Notes under the pieces: generated by a model
Databases searched by the model: none
What the model was told of the DNA's origin: nothing
What the model saw: the letters and a program-made list of their open reading frames with translations, nothing else
Assembly (NCBI GenBank): GCA_016081115.2
Contig: CM071930.1
Coordinates: 31,635,641-31,699,640 of the forward strand
Length of the DNA: 64,000 nucleotides
Origin: Rehmannia glutinosa
Taxonomy: Eukaryota; Streptophyta; Magnoliopsida; Lamiales; Orobanchaceae
Reading direction: 5' to 3'
Shown: one piece after another, positions 12,601 to 24,365 of the stretch
How the letters are laid out: each line of letters opens with the position of its first letter
Numbering within the stretch: position 1 is the first letter of the stretch
Made by a program: the position numbers and the translations under genes

Positions 12601-14420
12601 TTTGGAAAAAAAAACTGATGATGTTGAACAAGATGATTTTGTTGAAGATGATACTTCTCTTGGTGAAGTTTGTGTCACTGCTGCTGAGGGAGTTGCAACT
12701 ATTGGCTTGATAAGCTTTGGTGAGAGTAGTGAGAAGGGGTCTGTTGAATCAACTAAGGATGCTGGTGATGAGAAACAATTTCTTAGTTCTCAAGAACTTG
12801 ATAATTTCACACCTCAAATTGAGGATATTTTGAACAGTGCAAGTCAAGTTGCTTTGGAGAAGATGTGTTTATATTATTGTTTCTATTATGTTGTTATTTT
12901 TAAATTCTTTTTTTTGTTAAACTCTTCCTTATTGTTGTCTTTCTTTTTTTATTTAGGTTGCTTTGAAAAGTTCACTTGATGATTCTTTCCATCAATCCCT
13001 TGCTTTAAAGAAGGTTTTGAAACCTTCTATTGCTGTAAGAACTCCTTTCACCACTCACTTTGAGTCGTTTAGTGATGCTATTATGGGAGGTGCTGAAGCT
13101 GTGGACCTGGTGAACAAGGAATCAGAATAAGGTGGTGACAAAGATCAGACTGTGGATGTTGGGGAAAAATTCCCCAAAGCCTTGGTCAATGAAAGATGTC
13201 CACTTGATGACAATATAGGTGAAGGTCAAGGGATAATGACTTTTTCTGATGGTCTGAACGATTGGCTTGTTGAAGGGTTTAATTCTCAATGGTAAATCTT
13301 TTATTTTTATATTTGTAATTCATAACAATTTGAAACAATTTTGAAACATACCTGAAACATATCACATAAATGTTTTGAAATCTGTGATTTATTTATTATT
13401 TTTTTTATGTGACATTCTTTTTCATTCCCAAACATTACTCTAAAGAAGATGACAAGATTGATCTATCATTGAAGCTTGGTGTTTGCGAAGTAAAATTTAT
13501 TTCATGTTTCAAAGCATATACTACGTTGATGAGTATTTGTCTTCTTCTATAAGTTATTATTGTTTTTTCGTGTTGTTTTTCAAATGTTTCTTCTGTTTTC
13601 TAATTGTCTTTTTTCTTCATTTGCAACATATTGATGTGTTTTTTTACTATTAGGAAAAAGTTCTTATATGGACATAGTGCTGCTACGTTCACAACCACTG
13701 ATTTGATATTCGACAAATGTATTCAAAGTATTTACAAGAAGTTTTCTCAAGTGAACAAAAGGAAGAAGAAGTATTTTGATACTTCAATGATTAATGTTAA
13801 TACTACAGTGGTGGATTATATCATCATATATGATATAGAGTGTGGACGACCATTGGTTTCTTGGACGGTTGAGCTTAAAGGAGAGAACTGTCTATCTCTA
13901 CAATTCGTTGAAGAAAGATGATTCTATTAGAGTAGCTGGTGAAGATATTAAAGTTTATAGCTTGCTCCTTCTTCGGTTCATGTCCATGGTAGCCTTTTAT
14001 GGTTTCCATTCCGATATTATTCTTGATGAGGGTGCTTATTCTGTTGATCCGAGTTCTCCTATTAAAGTAGTTGTTGTTGAAGACATCCCATTGCAAACGA
14101 AATAGTAAGTTTTTACTATGTATTTCTCCTTTTTTATTGTTGTTTTTTATTTGTTCTGTTATGTATCTCACTGTGTATTTTTATATTATTTTGTAGTGAC
14201 TGTGGGGTTTTTGTTGCTTGTTATGCGGAGTACTTTATTGTTGAAGTCTATGGATGTTGAAGCGTTTGATGTAGAGAATGAATGATCAGGGTTTAGTCAT
14301 CTGATTTACAATCATGCTAAGTTGAAGCAGCAAAATGGTGATGATGATGACAGTGACATTGAGATTCTGCCTCCACTTCCTAATAATTCCAGGGAATTGT
14401 TGTCACGAAAATCTCAATGA

Positions 14421-15048
14421 TAGTGTAATCAGTTGAACAATATGTTTTATTTTGGCATTTTCAGTGGTATGTAACTATTTTGTATTTGATTAGTTTTCTA
14501 GGGCGTGGATTGTTGTTCGTTATTTTGATTTAGTATAGATTTGTTGGTAGTAGGTATTGAAACAATTTGGAATGGGTTATGTATTTTTGTTCAGTTAATA
14601 TTTGTTGTTGCTTGTTTTGGTATTCAAAATGTTGTGCTTTTTGTTTTCTGTTTCTTATTGTTTCTATTTCTAAATGTCATTTTGTTTTAGAAACAATTCT
14701 GCAACACATTCGCAACTTTTGTTGTGTCAGCTTAGTCTTTATTTTCAAGTCTTGTTTGTTTACTATCTGTAAGTTTAGTTCAAGTTTGTGCAAAATGATT
14801 TGTTTGTTGTGTTATGTTTTTATAGCTCATGTGTTTAGTGTTTAGGAAAAATAAAGTAATTCTATGCAACATAAAAATACTCATGTTTTAATTAATTCAT
14901 TACCATTGTATAAAAAATATTCATATCAGTATAAGAAATATTTTGGAAACAACATAGAAACAATTTGTTTTTTTATTGTCTATATATATGTTGAAGTTGT
15001 ATCGATTTACACGTATATTTCTAATAGTAATATTATACTATGAATTCT
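14421..15048. other. 3' flank of Ulp1 copy A up to gap
   Basis: This AT-rich sequence matches the downstream region of Ulp1 copy B (48222-48665), including the shared stretch around TACACGTATAT and AGTAATATT (about 15010-15040 and 48635-48660). In element B the stop of the opposing MURA gene comes a few bases later. No gene is visible before the gap. Confidence 0.7.
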
Positions 15049-15148
15049 NNNNNNNNNNNNNNNNNNNNNNNNNNNNNNNNNNNNNNNNNNNNNNNNNNNN
15101 NNNNNNNNNNNNNNNNNNNNNNNNNNNNNNNNNNNNNNNNNNNNNNNN
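15049..15148. other. Assembly gap, 100 N
   Basis: Exactly 100 N, the usual placeholder for a gap of unknown size. Left of it is the Ulp1-MULE A; right of it is the middle of a copia element. The missing part should contain the MURA half and right end of the MULE, the 5' LTR and gag of the copia element, and probably the rest of a LINE. Confidence 0.98.
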
Positions 15149-18100
15149 AAATGGCAACCTCTTAGAGTCAAATCATTTGGCTATAGGTTGGTTGGGTCAT
15201 CTTACAACACTAACCCCTCAGGACCCAGGCAAGTATGGGTACCTAAAACCAATTTCCTTGATTGCGGAGTTCATGAACAGTTGAGTGCCAAGGAACCTGG
15301 TACATGGATAGTGGTCGTTCCCGGACATATGACAGAAACAAGAAAAATCTATCAAAATTCAAGGAGATTAGAGGCGCAAAAGTCATATTTGGAGGAAATG
15401 AAGCTCAGGGGAAATAAAGAGGCAATGGATCCAACAAGAAAAATGGATTAGAAATCGCGGATGTTGCATACGTTGAAGGGCTTAATTTCAACTTGTTAAG
15501 CATCTCCAATCAACTCGTGACAAGGGCTATAATGTTGGATTCAATATGGGAGTATGTCAAATCAAAGACATCGAATCAAATGAAGTAGTGTTGCAAGGAT
15601 CCGATAAATGAACATGTATGTGGTAGATTGGTCAATGCCACACCAAGCACTTGTCCGCTAGCAAAGAAGACGCAAATCAAGTTGGATGTGGCACAAGAAG
15701 TCGAGTCATCCGAATTTCAAAACAATCAACAAGCTTGCAAGGAGTAATCTTGTGGAAGGATTGCCGCACTCGGTGTACAAGAAGAAAGTGTTTGTGATGC
15801 ATGCCGATGGGAAAGCAGATCAAATCTTCATTCAAAGAGAAGTCAAGTCCATCTTCAACAAGGATATTGCATCTATTGCATATGGATCTATTTGGTCCAA
15901 TTGAGCGGCCAAAGATAAGTGGAAAGAAATACACTCTAGTAGTGGTGGATGATTATTCAAGATATACATGGACAATCTTCATGTGTAAAAAGAAGGATAC
16001 TTTGCGAAGTTACCTCAATCGATGAAAAGAGTTCAAAATGAGAAGAGTCAAACCATTATAAAGATAAGATTCGATAGAGGCGAGTTTGTTAATGGAATAA
16101 TAACTCAAGATTGTGTTGAAAATGGTATTGCTCATGAATTATCTCATAAAGCAAGGACTCCACGGCCAGAATGGGGTAGCGAAGTAAAGAAGAAATGTAA
16201 CTCTCAAGGAAGTCGAGGACCATGTTAGTCAAGTGGATTGCCAAAAAGATTTTGGGTCAAGCCATCAATATTGCATGCTATACTCAAAATAGATGCATGA
16301 TAAATAGACAGCGGTGACAAAGACTCTATGAAATTTGGACGGGGAAGAAAGCCAAACGTTGCATATTTTAAAATATTTGGATGTAAATGCTTCATCCACA
16401 ACAATGGCAAGAATAATCTAAAGGCTTTTGATGGTAAAGGCGATGAAGGTATCTTTTTGGGATACTCAGTGGAAGTAAAGCCTATAAGAGTCTTGAACAA
16501 AAGGACTATGGTCACGTAGAAGAGTCTATCCATGTAGTGTTTGATGAACCTAATGTAAATGGAGAAGACATTGAAGAGTTAGGCGATAAGTCGAATCACC
16601 CAATTATGCGTAAGAAAGAGTCCTATGTTGAAGGAAAAGTCGAGTAATTAATCAAGCGTGAAGATGAGATAGTTGAATCTCAAAGACCGTGGAGAATCTG
16701 CGGTAAGTGATGATGAGAGAGTCGCTTTCAAGATAACACAAGTGCAAGACGATCGAACCCGGTGACTTACTCCAACCTCGATGTGAGATGGCCGAGAGAC
16801 CATACACGAGCTAGTCATTGGAGATGTTAGAGATGGTGTAGAACCGATCCGAGCTCAACAAGAAGGAATGTTCACTTGTTTTAGGGAAACAAATTTTTTG
16901 GTCCTTTATCTAACACCACTTTGAGATTTCATCCTTTTTCTTTTCACTTTTGACAAATAGTCCTTTTTCTCAACAAAAATTGAGATTTGGTCCTCTTACC
17001 GCTATAGCAAAGTTACTTTGACTTTGTTGAGTGATTTGTCATTTTTATTTTCAAAATTTTTAACTTTCATTTAGAAAACAATATTTAAATCTTACATGGC
17101 ATCCAAGTTGGCTTAAATGATGGAAAAATTAATTAAATAATAGAATTTTTGAAAAATCTGAAAAAAATTATCTAAAATTCTGAAAATTATTTTACTAAAA
17201 TTTAAAATTATTCAATTTTGTAACAAAGTCTTAAAAATTCAAAAAATATTTTAAAATCTAAAAAATAAAATATATAAAATCTGATAGCTTTTGTAAAAAC
17301 TAAAAATAGAAAAAAATCAAAATTATTTTAAAATTACAAAAAAATATGAAAATTTTTAAAAAACTATAAACTATTTTAAAAATCTGAAATTTATTTGAAA
17401 TATTATAAACTATTTTAAAACATCGAAAATTGTTCACAAAAACAAAACAATTGTCTGAAAATCTGAAAATGGATTAAAAACAAAGACTTTTTGAAATTTT
17501 TATAAAAAAAATATCTGACTTTTTTATAAAATAAAAAATAGAGTAAAAACTTAGAATTATTTTTAAAAAACTATAAATTATTTTTCAAAAATCTAAAAAT
17601 AATGCCAAATATGTAAAAAAAATCTGAAAATCAAAGGAAAAAAATCTGGAATTTTTTTATAAAATTAGATTATTTTTATATATTTGGAGTAATTGTCAGA
17701 TTTGTTTTAAAAAATAATTCATATTTTTTTGTAAAAATTTTAAAAGTCTTAGTTCTAATCCATTTTTAGATTTTTAAACTAATTTTCTTGTTTTTAGACA
17801 ATTTTCAACTTTTTTTTATTTTATATTTTAATATTTCAAATAATTGTTAGATTTTTAACAAATTTTTAGTTTTTTTAAACAAATTTTCAGATTTTTTCTA
17901 AATGAAAATTAAAAATTTTGAAAATAAAAATACCACATCAGCTCAACAGGTCAAAGTAACCTGCTATAGCAGGTAAGAGGACCAAATCTCAATTTTTTGT
18001 TGAGAAAAAGGACTATTTGTCAAAAGCGAAAAGAAAAAGGATGAAATCTCAAAGTAGTGTTAGATAAAGGACCAAAAAGAAAATTTTGCCCTTGTTTTAT

Positions 18101-19617
18101 TTACCAATTAGAGCCAAAAGATGTGTCCCAAGCATTGGATGATGCACATTGGATTCAAGCCATGCAGGAAGAGTCAATCGGTTTGAAAGGAACAAAGTAT
18201 GGGAACTGGTGCAAAGACCAACCCATCAAAATGTTATTGACACAAAATGGGTTTTCAGAAATAAGATGAATGAAGAAGGTTTTGTGGTAAGAAACAAAGC
18301 AAGATTAGTAGCCAAAGGGTATTTCCAAGAAGAAGGGATAGATTTTGATGAAACATTTGCTCATGTTGCTAGATTAGAAGCAATAAGGATGTTTTTTTGC
18401 CTATGTTGCTCACAAGAACTTCACCGTATATCAAATGGATGTAAAAGTGCATTTCTAAATGGATTGTTGGAAGAAGAAGTCTATGTTGAGCAACCTCCGG
18501 ATTTGAGCAGTAAAACTCTTGGAGATAAGGTGTACAAGCTCAAGAAAGCTCTATATGGATTGAAACAGCACCTAGAGCATGGTATGATACATTATCTCAA
18601 TTTCTAACAGATAATGGATTCACCAAAGGCAAAGTAGACAAATAACACTCTTCTAATTCAAGATGGAGAGAGTATATGTTTGTTCAAATATATGTGGATG
18701 ACATTATTTTTGGATCCACAAACAAAGAGCTATGTGATAAGTTCTCAAACCTCATGCAAGGAAATTTGAAATGAGCATTATGGGAGAGGCGACATTCTTT
18801 CTAGGGCTTCAAGTTAAATGTTGAAGGATGGAACCTTCATAAGTCAAACAAAGTATACCAGAGATTTAATGAAGAAATTTGGTATGGAAAGAAAATCTTC
18901 GTGAAAATACCAATGAATACATCAGTCAAAATGGACATGGATGCAGATGGTAAACTGTTGATCAAACCAGATCTGAGCACTTATTGGTTTCGCTCTATCT
19001 CACAAAGCAGTAGGCTAGGTCATCACCTTTCTTTGTAGGTGTAAGTGCAAGATTTCAACTGCACCAAAGGAAAGCCATATGATCTGACTAAGAGAATCCT
19101 AAGATATTTGAAGAGATGCCGGAAGTCGCTTATGGTATCCAAAGGAAGGAGGATTCAAGCTTATTGGTTACTCGGACTCGACTATCTTTGGATGTAGAGT
19201 TGACATGAAGAGTACTTCGTGTACATGTCAAATGCTTGAAACAGATTGGTTTTTCTGGTTTAGCAAGAAGCAAAACTCAATAGCCACATCCACGGTAGGC
19301 AGAGTACATAGTTATGGAAGTTGTTGTGCCCAAGTCTTATGGATGAGACAACAAGTGAGAGATTATGAAATTGAAGAAAAAGAGATTCCAATTATGTGTG
19401 ATAACACAAGTGCTATTGCAATCACTTAATCTGCGTTGCATTCGAGAACAAAGCACATTGTCGATATCATTTTATAAGAGATTATGTTGAAAAGAAAGAC
19501 ATCACCTTGGAATACATCTCAACCGATAAAAATTAGAATGACATATTCACCAAACCCTTATGTGAATCAAGATTTGAAGAGCTTAAGCATGAGCTAGGTT
19601 TAATTGAGCTGAGTTGA
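15149..19617 (+). pseudogene. copia pol polyprotein, broken
   Basis: The order on the plus strand is: gag/protease border (PSGPRQVWVPKTNF near 15200) and the protease DSG-type site near 15305; the pre-integrase zinc-finger region near 15690 (HPNFKTINKLARSNLVEGLP); integrase core (LVVVDDYSRYTWT near 15935); RT (RNKARLVAKGYFQEEG near 18290 and a VKSAFLNGLLEEEVYVEQPP block near 18440); the YVDD site near 18692; RNase H near 19160-19430; and the C-terminal RTKHI motif near 19448. Many stops and frameshifts separate the pieces. A 1.2-kb foldback element interrupts it between integrase and RT. It is a decayed copy of normal copia order. Confidence 0.9.
16884..18090. mobile_element. Foldback Mutator-like MITE in copia pol
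   Basis: The element is flanked by a perfect 9-bp target duplication CTTGTTTTA (16875-16883 and 18091-18099). The termini are GGGAAACAAATTTTTTGGTCC and, on the other strand, GGCAAAATTTTC with TTTTTGGTCC. The inverted repeat is highly similar over at least 140 bp (TTATCTAACACCACTTTGAG and so on) and continues more loosely towards the AT-rich centre, so most of the element could fold into one long hairpin. It has no coding capacity. The 9-bp duplication marks it as Mutator superfamily. Confidence 0.93.
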
Positions 19618-20172
19618 CACTCAGAAGACATAATGAGAAAAGATGAAAAGTGAAAAGATGAAAATAGAACGGAGCTCTTGAATCAGCCAAGTGAATCAGC
19701 CGTATCGGAAAGTCAGCTGTATCGAGTTAGCTGAAAGCTGAGTCACTATGTAAATAGAGAGAAGAAGAGTTGAATCAGCTAAGGAGTAAGCTGAGTCATT
19801 TATGAGCTAAGTGACAAAAATGCTGTCATTTTTAATAAGCGGGAATGTTTTAAGGATGACGTCAGGGTAATAATGACAGTGCGATCAAAAAGTCGCACGA
19901 CAAAGCATATGATTGGATATAAATGCTGCCGCATTAAATACGAGAAATTAAATGCTAATCGGCGTGCTAAATCTGAGCCGTTGATCTCGATCAAATTTCA
20001 AAACCCGTATGCACGTCCTTTCATAACCCATACATATACTATTTCGTCATTTTTCTCTCTCACATTACTCAAACTGTTCATCTCTCCAAAAGCAAAGAAA
20101 GCTTTTTTTCTCTCAAAACCCTACAAATCTTCAAAGCAAGTTTCTCAAGTTCGTTCGGTAAAAATCACTGAG
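19618..20172 (+). promoter_or_regulatory. Promoter-like leader before the env-position gene
   Basis: Between the end of pol and the next ATG there is a TGACGTCA palindrome (19857-19864), a TATA-like GGATATAAATGC (TATAAAT at 19918-19924) and a pyrimidine-rich, leader-like stretch before the ATG at 20173. Upstream lie several AGCTGAGTC/GAATCAGC-type short repeats (about 19680-19800). The TATA-to-ATG distance is about 250 bp, plausible for a 5' leader. Promoter activity is inferred only. Confidence 0.45.
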
Positions 20173-23100
20173 ATGGCATCAACCTACGATTTCACTAAGC
20201 TAGGGAAGCCAATCCTCACTGGTTCTACCGTGGATTTCAAAGGAATGGTCAAACAGGGTTCCGATGAAACCCTTGTGAAGAAGATAGCCGAAAAAAATTG
20301 AGAAGTCCGAACTGAAACCCTTTCTAACAATGGAGTTTCAGATGACCTACGTTGAAGAGGTCGCGCAGTTCTATGTGAACGTTGAAGTTCATGACGAGGG
20401 CATCAAGTCCTCTGTTCACGGAAAGGAGTTTACAATCATCCGCCAAGATCTTGCGGAGCATTATTTTCCGTCGGAAGGTGTACCGGAAATATTCGGCCGA
20501 TGTAAAACCGGCCGCATGGAAGGAAGTGACCAAACTCGAATGTGCCGCAAATGTGGTTTTACAAAGAGACAAGAATTCTTTGAAGGAAGATTATCATAAG
20601 TCTTGGATATTGTTGCCAAATGTGTAGACATAAAGTTTGGAAGCTTCAATCACCGTCAAAACCAAAACCGATCGTCATGGTCTGCGATCATGGAGAAGAA
20701 AGAAGGTAACCGGGCTGAGTTTGTATACAAAGCAGACCGCCAAAATGTTGGAAACAAGTCCTTCAAGGACGATGGATCATTTGGAGGATCTCTGGGATAT
20801 GGCCTTGTAATTGGCCGGTTGATGGAGGTGAAAGGCGTTCCACTCCGCAATGGAAAGGCGTTCCATGTCAACAAGAAGATGTTCCGATCGAATCTTTCAG
20901 GAGCTCAGAAGAGAGCTTATGCCAAGAGGGCGGACACTAGTGAGGGGGAATCAGCTGACCCCGAGGAAATAGTTGTTGCCTCCCCTCCGAAGAAGAAAGT
21001 TGCCCCTGGAGCTGGGAAGAAGACTGTTGCCCCAGCAGCAAAGAAGAAAACCGCACCTGCCCCTGCAGCCGAGTCACCTGCCCCTGCAGCCGTGTCTCCT
21101 ATCCCTGCAGCCGCGGTGGAGAAGGAATCCTTAGTACCTTCTCCAGGAATGAAGAAGAAGAGGACTGCCAAGGCGAGAAAGGCAGCTACCTCTAAGGAAA
21201 CCTCAAAGGCCTTTACCATCGAGGAACCGGAGGAAGTAGAACAAGACATTCCTTTGGTGAAAACGAAGAGAAGGAGAAGAATCATCAAGCGTTCAGAGCT
21301 TGAGAAAACAACATCGCCACTCACCGAACAGATCGCTGAGACAGCTGGAGAAGTAGAGTCTCCAGAAATTATTGATGAAACCGCCAAGTCTGTTGAGCCC
21401 GATCAACAGAGGCACATCGTCGACCTAGCTATGGATAGAAATATTGTGGAACAAGAAGCGGAGACAACAGCTGGAGAATCCCCTCACGACAGGATCGTGT
21501 CTCCACCGCCCCAATGTTGCCGAAGGAGTAGAGCAAACAGTATCTATGTGCCGCCTTCCATTCCCGAAAGAAGGACAACAAGAAGATGATGACGATGATG
21601 TGATCATGTTGTCCCCACCATATCCAGGCATCCAAAAACATCTGCAAGAATGGAGGAAATGGAAGCTAAGTCGCTCGAGGGAACACTTCGAGAGACCTGA
21701 ATTCATTGAAGAAGAGGAAGAACTGATGAATTTCCTCGGGTTGACCACAGTGGTCCAGGTACTGGATGAAGAGAACTGTCTAGATATCTTGAACATCTTC
21801 AAAGAAAAGGAGAAGGAGAGACTGGCAGAGGAAGCTGAAGCTCGTGAGAAGGCCACCATTTGTCCTCTCACTGGAACCACTGATCATACTCATCCTCGTC
21901 TTGACGTACTCTCAGAAAGTGATGAGGACTTGGACCCAGCTGCTGATACAGAAAAATTGGAAATGCAGCAAGCCATGCGGGAATCCAGGATGATGCATTA
22001 GCAACAGTTGATGGAAGGACCAGGAGAGTCTTCCAAATCCCAGCTGGAGATTGACCCTTTGGGAGTGGTGCAGCAGATTGCCACTGTCATTGCTGCAACC
22101 ACTTCCCTAGCTCACTCTGAGGAAGGTTCTAATGGAACTGGCAATGAAACTGGGAACTTGGGGACCCAAGTCGAGCCAACCCCTATTGAAGGTGTCTTAC
22201 CACCGCCCAACGGTGAACACTCTCGGGAAAACGGCCAGAGTTTGGAGAAGAGTGACCCTAACCCAAGTCACTCAGCTGGTGTGCCAGTTGAGAGGGAAAC
22301 TCCCTCCACTGCAGCTAGGTCGGAGGTTGCTGCAGATGACTTCACAAAGAATCTAGGAGGCGAAGTGGAAAAGGAACAACAAACAAACACAAAGAAGTTG
22401 TCATGACGGCTCGGACGATTGAGACTGTCTCACTGAAGTGCCAATTGCTCTGAGCTAAGGACGACGCCGACGATCGAGGGTGCGAGATGGATCTCGCCCG
22501 GGAGTTAATACTGCGGGCAAAGAAAGTTCAATCCATGGAGTTGAGACTCGTGGATGCCACCATAGAAGACCCTAAGACAGTGAGTCTCGTCGAAGGAATG
22601 TCCAATGCCTTGCTGCAGTTGAGACTGTAGGAGGTAATGAAGACCTACGGGAGGTTGAGACTTCCCGAGGTAAAGAGGCAGAAACACAAAACATCCCTCC
22701 TGTCCACATTGATGATTCTGAGAAGGAGATAAGTGCCCTTCATGATTCCCAAGACAACCCTGACATAACTTTTCTGGGATCTGAAGGTGAAGATGAAGCT
22801 GAGTCATCCCCTGTTGAAAATCCAAAAGACTCAGCTGAAAATGTTCTTCCAAGCACGAGTAAGTCAGATCTCAAGGCTACTCGTCAAACATTCACTTTTG
22901 ATGATGAGCCACCCCTTCAGGTTTCATCATCGTCCGATGACGCCACTGATACGGCCGAGGACCAGACAACTCAAATGGAAAAACCAGCTGAGACCGACGA
23001 AGCTGTTGAGACAGCTGAGGCTCAGCTAGCTGGGTCCATACCACAACAGACCCCAACTGAATCACAGTCAATTGCGCAGGCTCCCAACACTGCAGCAGAA

Positions 23101-24365
23101 TCGACTGAACCGGGCACATCATGGCCACAAGTCACCGTTGAACACATTCCCTATGTCCGTGATGATACATTTGAAGCAACTTTCCCTTTCTCACTGGAAC
23201 TGCCTGATCTGGATGAAGAATCAGCTAGAGAGCAGAGACGCTTCCACAAACCTGATCCAGTCATTCCCACAGATACCATCGTCCCAGCAAATTTTGATTT
23301 TGATGTTGCTTGGCCGCCAGCTGAGACAGAGGTGACAGCTGAGGTTCGAGAGGTCTTCAAGGCAATCTTTGCAGAGATTGAGAAGATGGAAAGGCACCAG
23401 GCCTCATTGGATATGCGACTGGACAACCGAGATACAAATCTTACAGCCGATCTGCGTGGAATAGTGTTCAGAATCAGGGAATGGTGGCAAAAGCAAAGAA
23501 GAATGCGTGTGGAAATGGGTTCGATACTTTAAGGTATTGTACAATAAGATGCTGATCCGGAGCGCCGATAATGCGATATGAAGAGGAGGATGCAAGAAAA
23601 TATTGATAGGATGCATGCCTCCCACAATCGAAATGGAACTATCGAGAATTTCACAGAAAGAACTCGTAAGGCCGAGGAAAATATGAATACACATTTCAGT
23701 CTTCTTATGGCTGAAATGAAACCGGTGGGTGAGTCCAAAGCCACCCGCTCGTAATTCGAACAAGATACTCCACAATCAGAGAATCCGGCTAACTCGCCTA
23801 TCAATCGCTAGACTTTATGCTAGGAGTATGTTCCAGGGGTTCCTCTCTCCTTTGATGATGCCAAAAAGGGGAAGAGGAATCCCTAAGATGCTAAAGGGAC
23901 GGTTGGTGAGGAAGAAAAGGAACAAATTGTCATTGAAGGGAAAGTTCTGAGATGTTGAGAAGAAGAAGGAGAAAAATTGTAGAAGCAGGGATGAAGGAGG
24001 TCAAAATAAAAATGGAGGCCCGTGCAATGGAAATACTAAAACAATACGAAGGCATTCCAGCAGGAAGAGACACTGATGTCATTTTAGACGTCGGAAACGA
24101 GCCGAGATCAGTTGATGAATTCAAAATGCTCGAATTCAAAGGATACTTCGAAGGCATGTCCATAGCCCAAGCCTGGGATTTGTATTGGGAAAAAGGCCTC
24201 AAGTCATGCAGAAGCCGAAGGCAAAGCAGACTACTACTCGCTCACTGGTCACTCTCTTTGAAAGAAGAAGGCTCCAGTACAATACACGCCCAGAGTAAGA
24301 GGAAGAAGCAAGTGGAGGAAGAGGTTTTAAACCTAGACCTCTACCCAAAAAAATTGAGTACATAG
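20173..24365 (+). pseudogene. Extra (env-position) gene of SIRE-like element, decayed
   Basis: The ATG at 20173 begins MASTYDFTKLGKPILTGSTV. After a frameshift near 20298 (extra A) and two more shifts around 20480-20600, a long readable block runs 20603-21585. It includes SFGGSLGYGLVIGRLMEVKG, and then a basic, Ala/Pro/Lys-rich tail with AAKKKTAPAPAAESPAPAAV-like repeats. An acidic block follows (QEDDDDDVIMLSPP near 21580; EEEEELMNFLGL near 21712), with one in-frame TAG at about 21999. Glu/Thr/Pro-rich text with AETAE-type repeats follows to 23532, including a possible coiled coil near 23340-23460, and a charged Lys/Glu-rich end follows to about 24365. No signal peptide or membrane segment was recognised, so 'env' describes position only. 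The N-terminal part may be related to plant transposon-associated domains, but I do not recognise the function. Confidence 0.6.

Larger units (their letters stand above)
5613..14420 (+). pseudogene. Ulp1-like (DUF1985 plus Ulp1 protease) transposon gene, copy A, broken
   Basis: The start ATG at 5613 opens a Lys/Ser-rich N-terminus (MAPKNSHSKTGLRSSSK). It continues at 7777 after a solo LTR that landed in the codons; removal joins ENII to DDEEVIEV in frame. A DUF1985-type exon follows at about 11018-11880 (EVDFQNQLVHSFLKRQVVH), with frameshifts near 11370 and 11525 and a stop near 11740. Acidic linker exons lie at about 11973-12270, 12398-12860 and 12957-13292. Ulp1 C-terminal exons lie at about 13440-13545, 13630-14104 and 14197-14420. 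The Cys box DCGVFVACYAEYF is at 14198-14236, but a deletion of about 50 bp at about 13850 removes the segment with the catalytic His seen in copy B. The C-terminus ends DIEILPPLPNNSRELLSRKSQ at 14420. The family is SUMO-protease-like genes carried by plant MULEs. This copy cannot make an active protease. Confidence 0.85.
5295..15048 (+). mobile_element. Ulp1-carrying Mutator-like element (KI-MULE) A, left part up to gap
   Basis: The left end GAGGAAATTAAATAAAATAT at 5295 is closely similar to the proven left end of element B at 36281 (GAGGAAATTACACAAAATAC). From there the gene order follows element B exon for exon through the Ulp1-like gene and its downstream sequence, until the N gap at 15049. 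At that point element B would begin its opposing transposase gene. The right end is therefore unseen. Two gypsy solo LTRs (5756-7771 and 8091-10999) are inserted in it. The 9 bases before the left end (ATTTATTTA, 5286-5294) are the candidate target duplication but cannot be checked without the right end. Confidence 0.75.

Noticed and set aside
20324..23804. Minus-strand open frames opposite the extra SIRE gene
   Set aside because: They mirror the biased codon composition of the plus-strand frame and show no recognisable domain.
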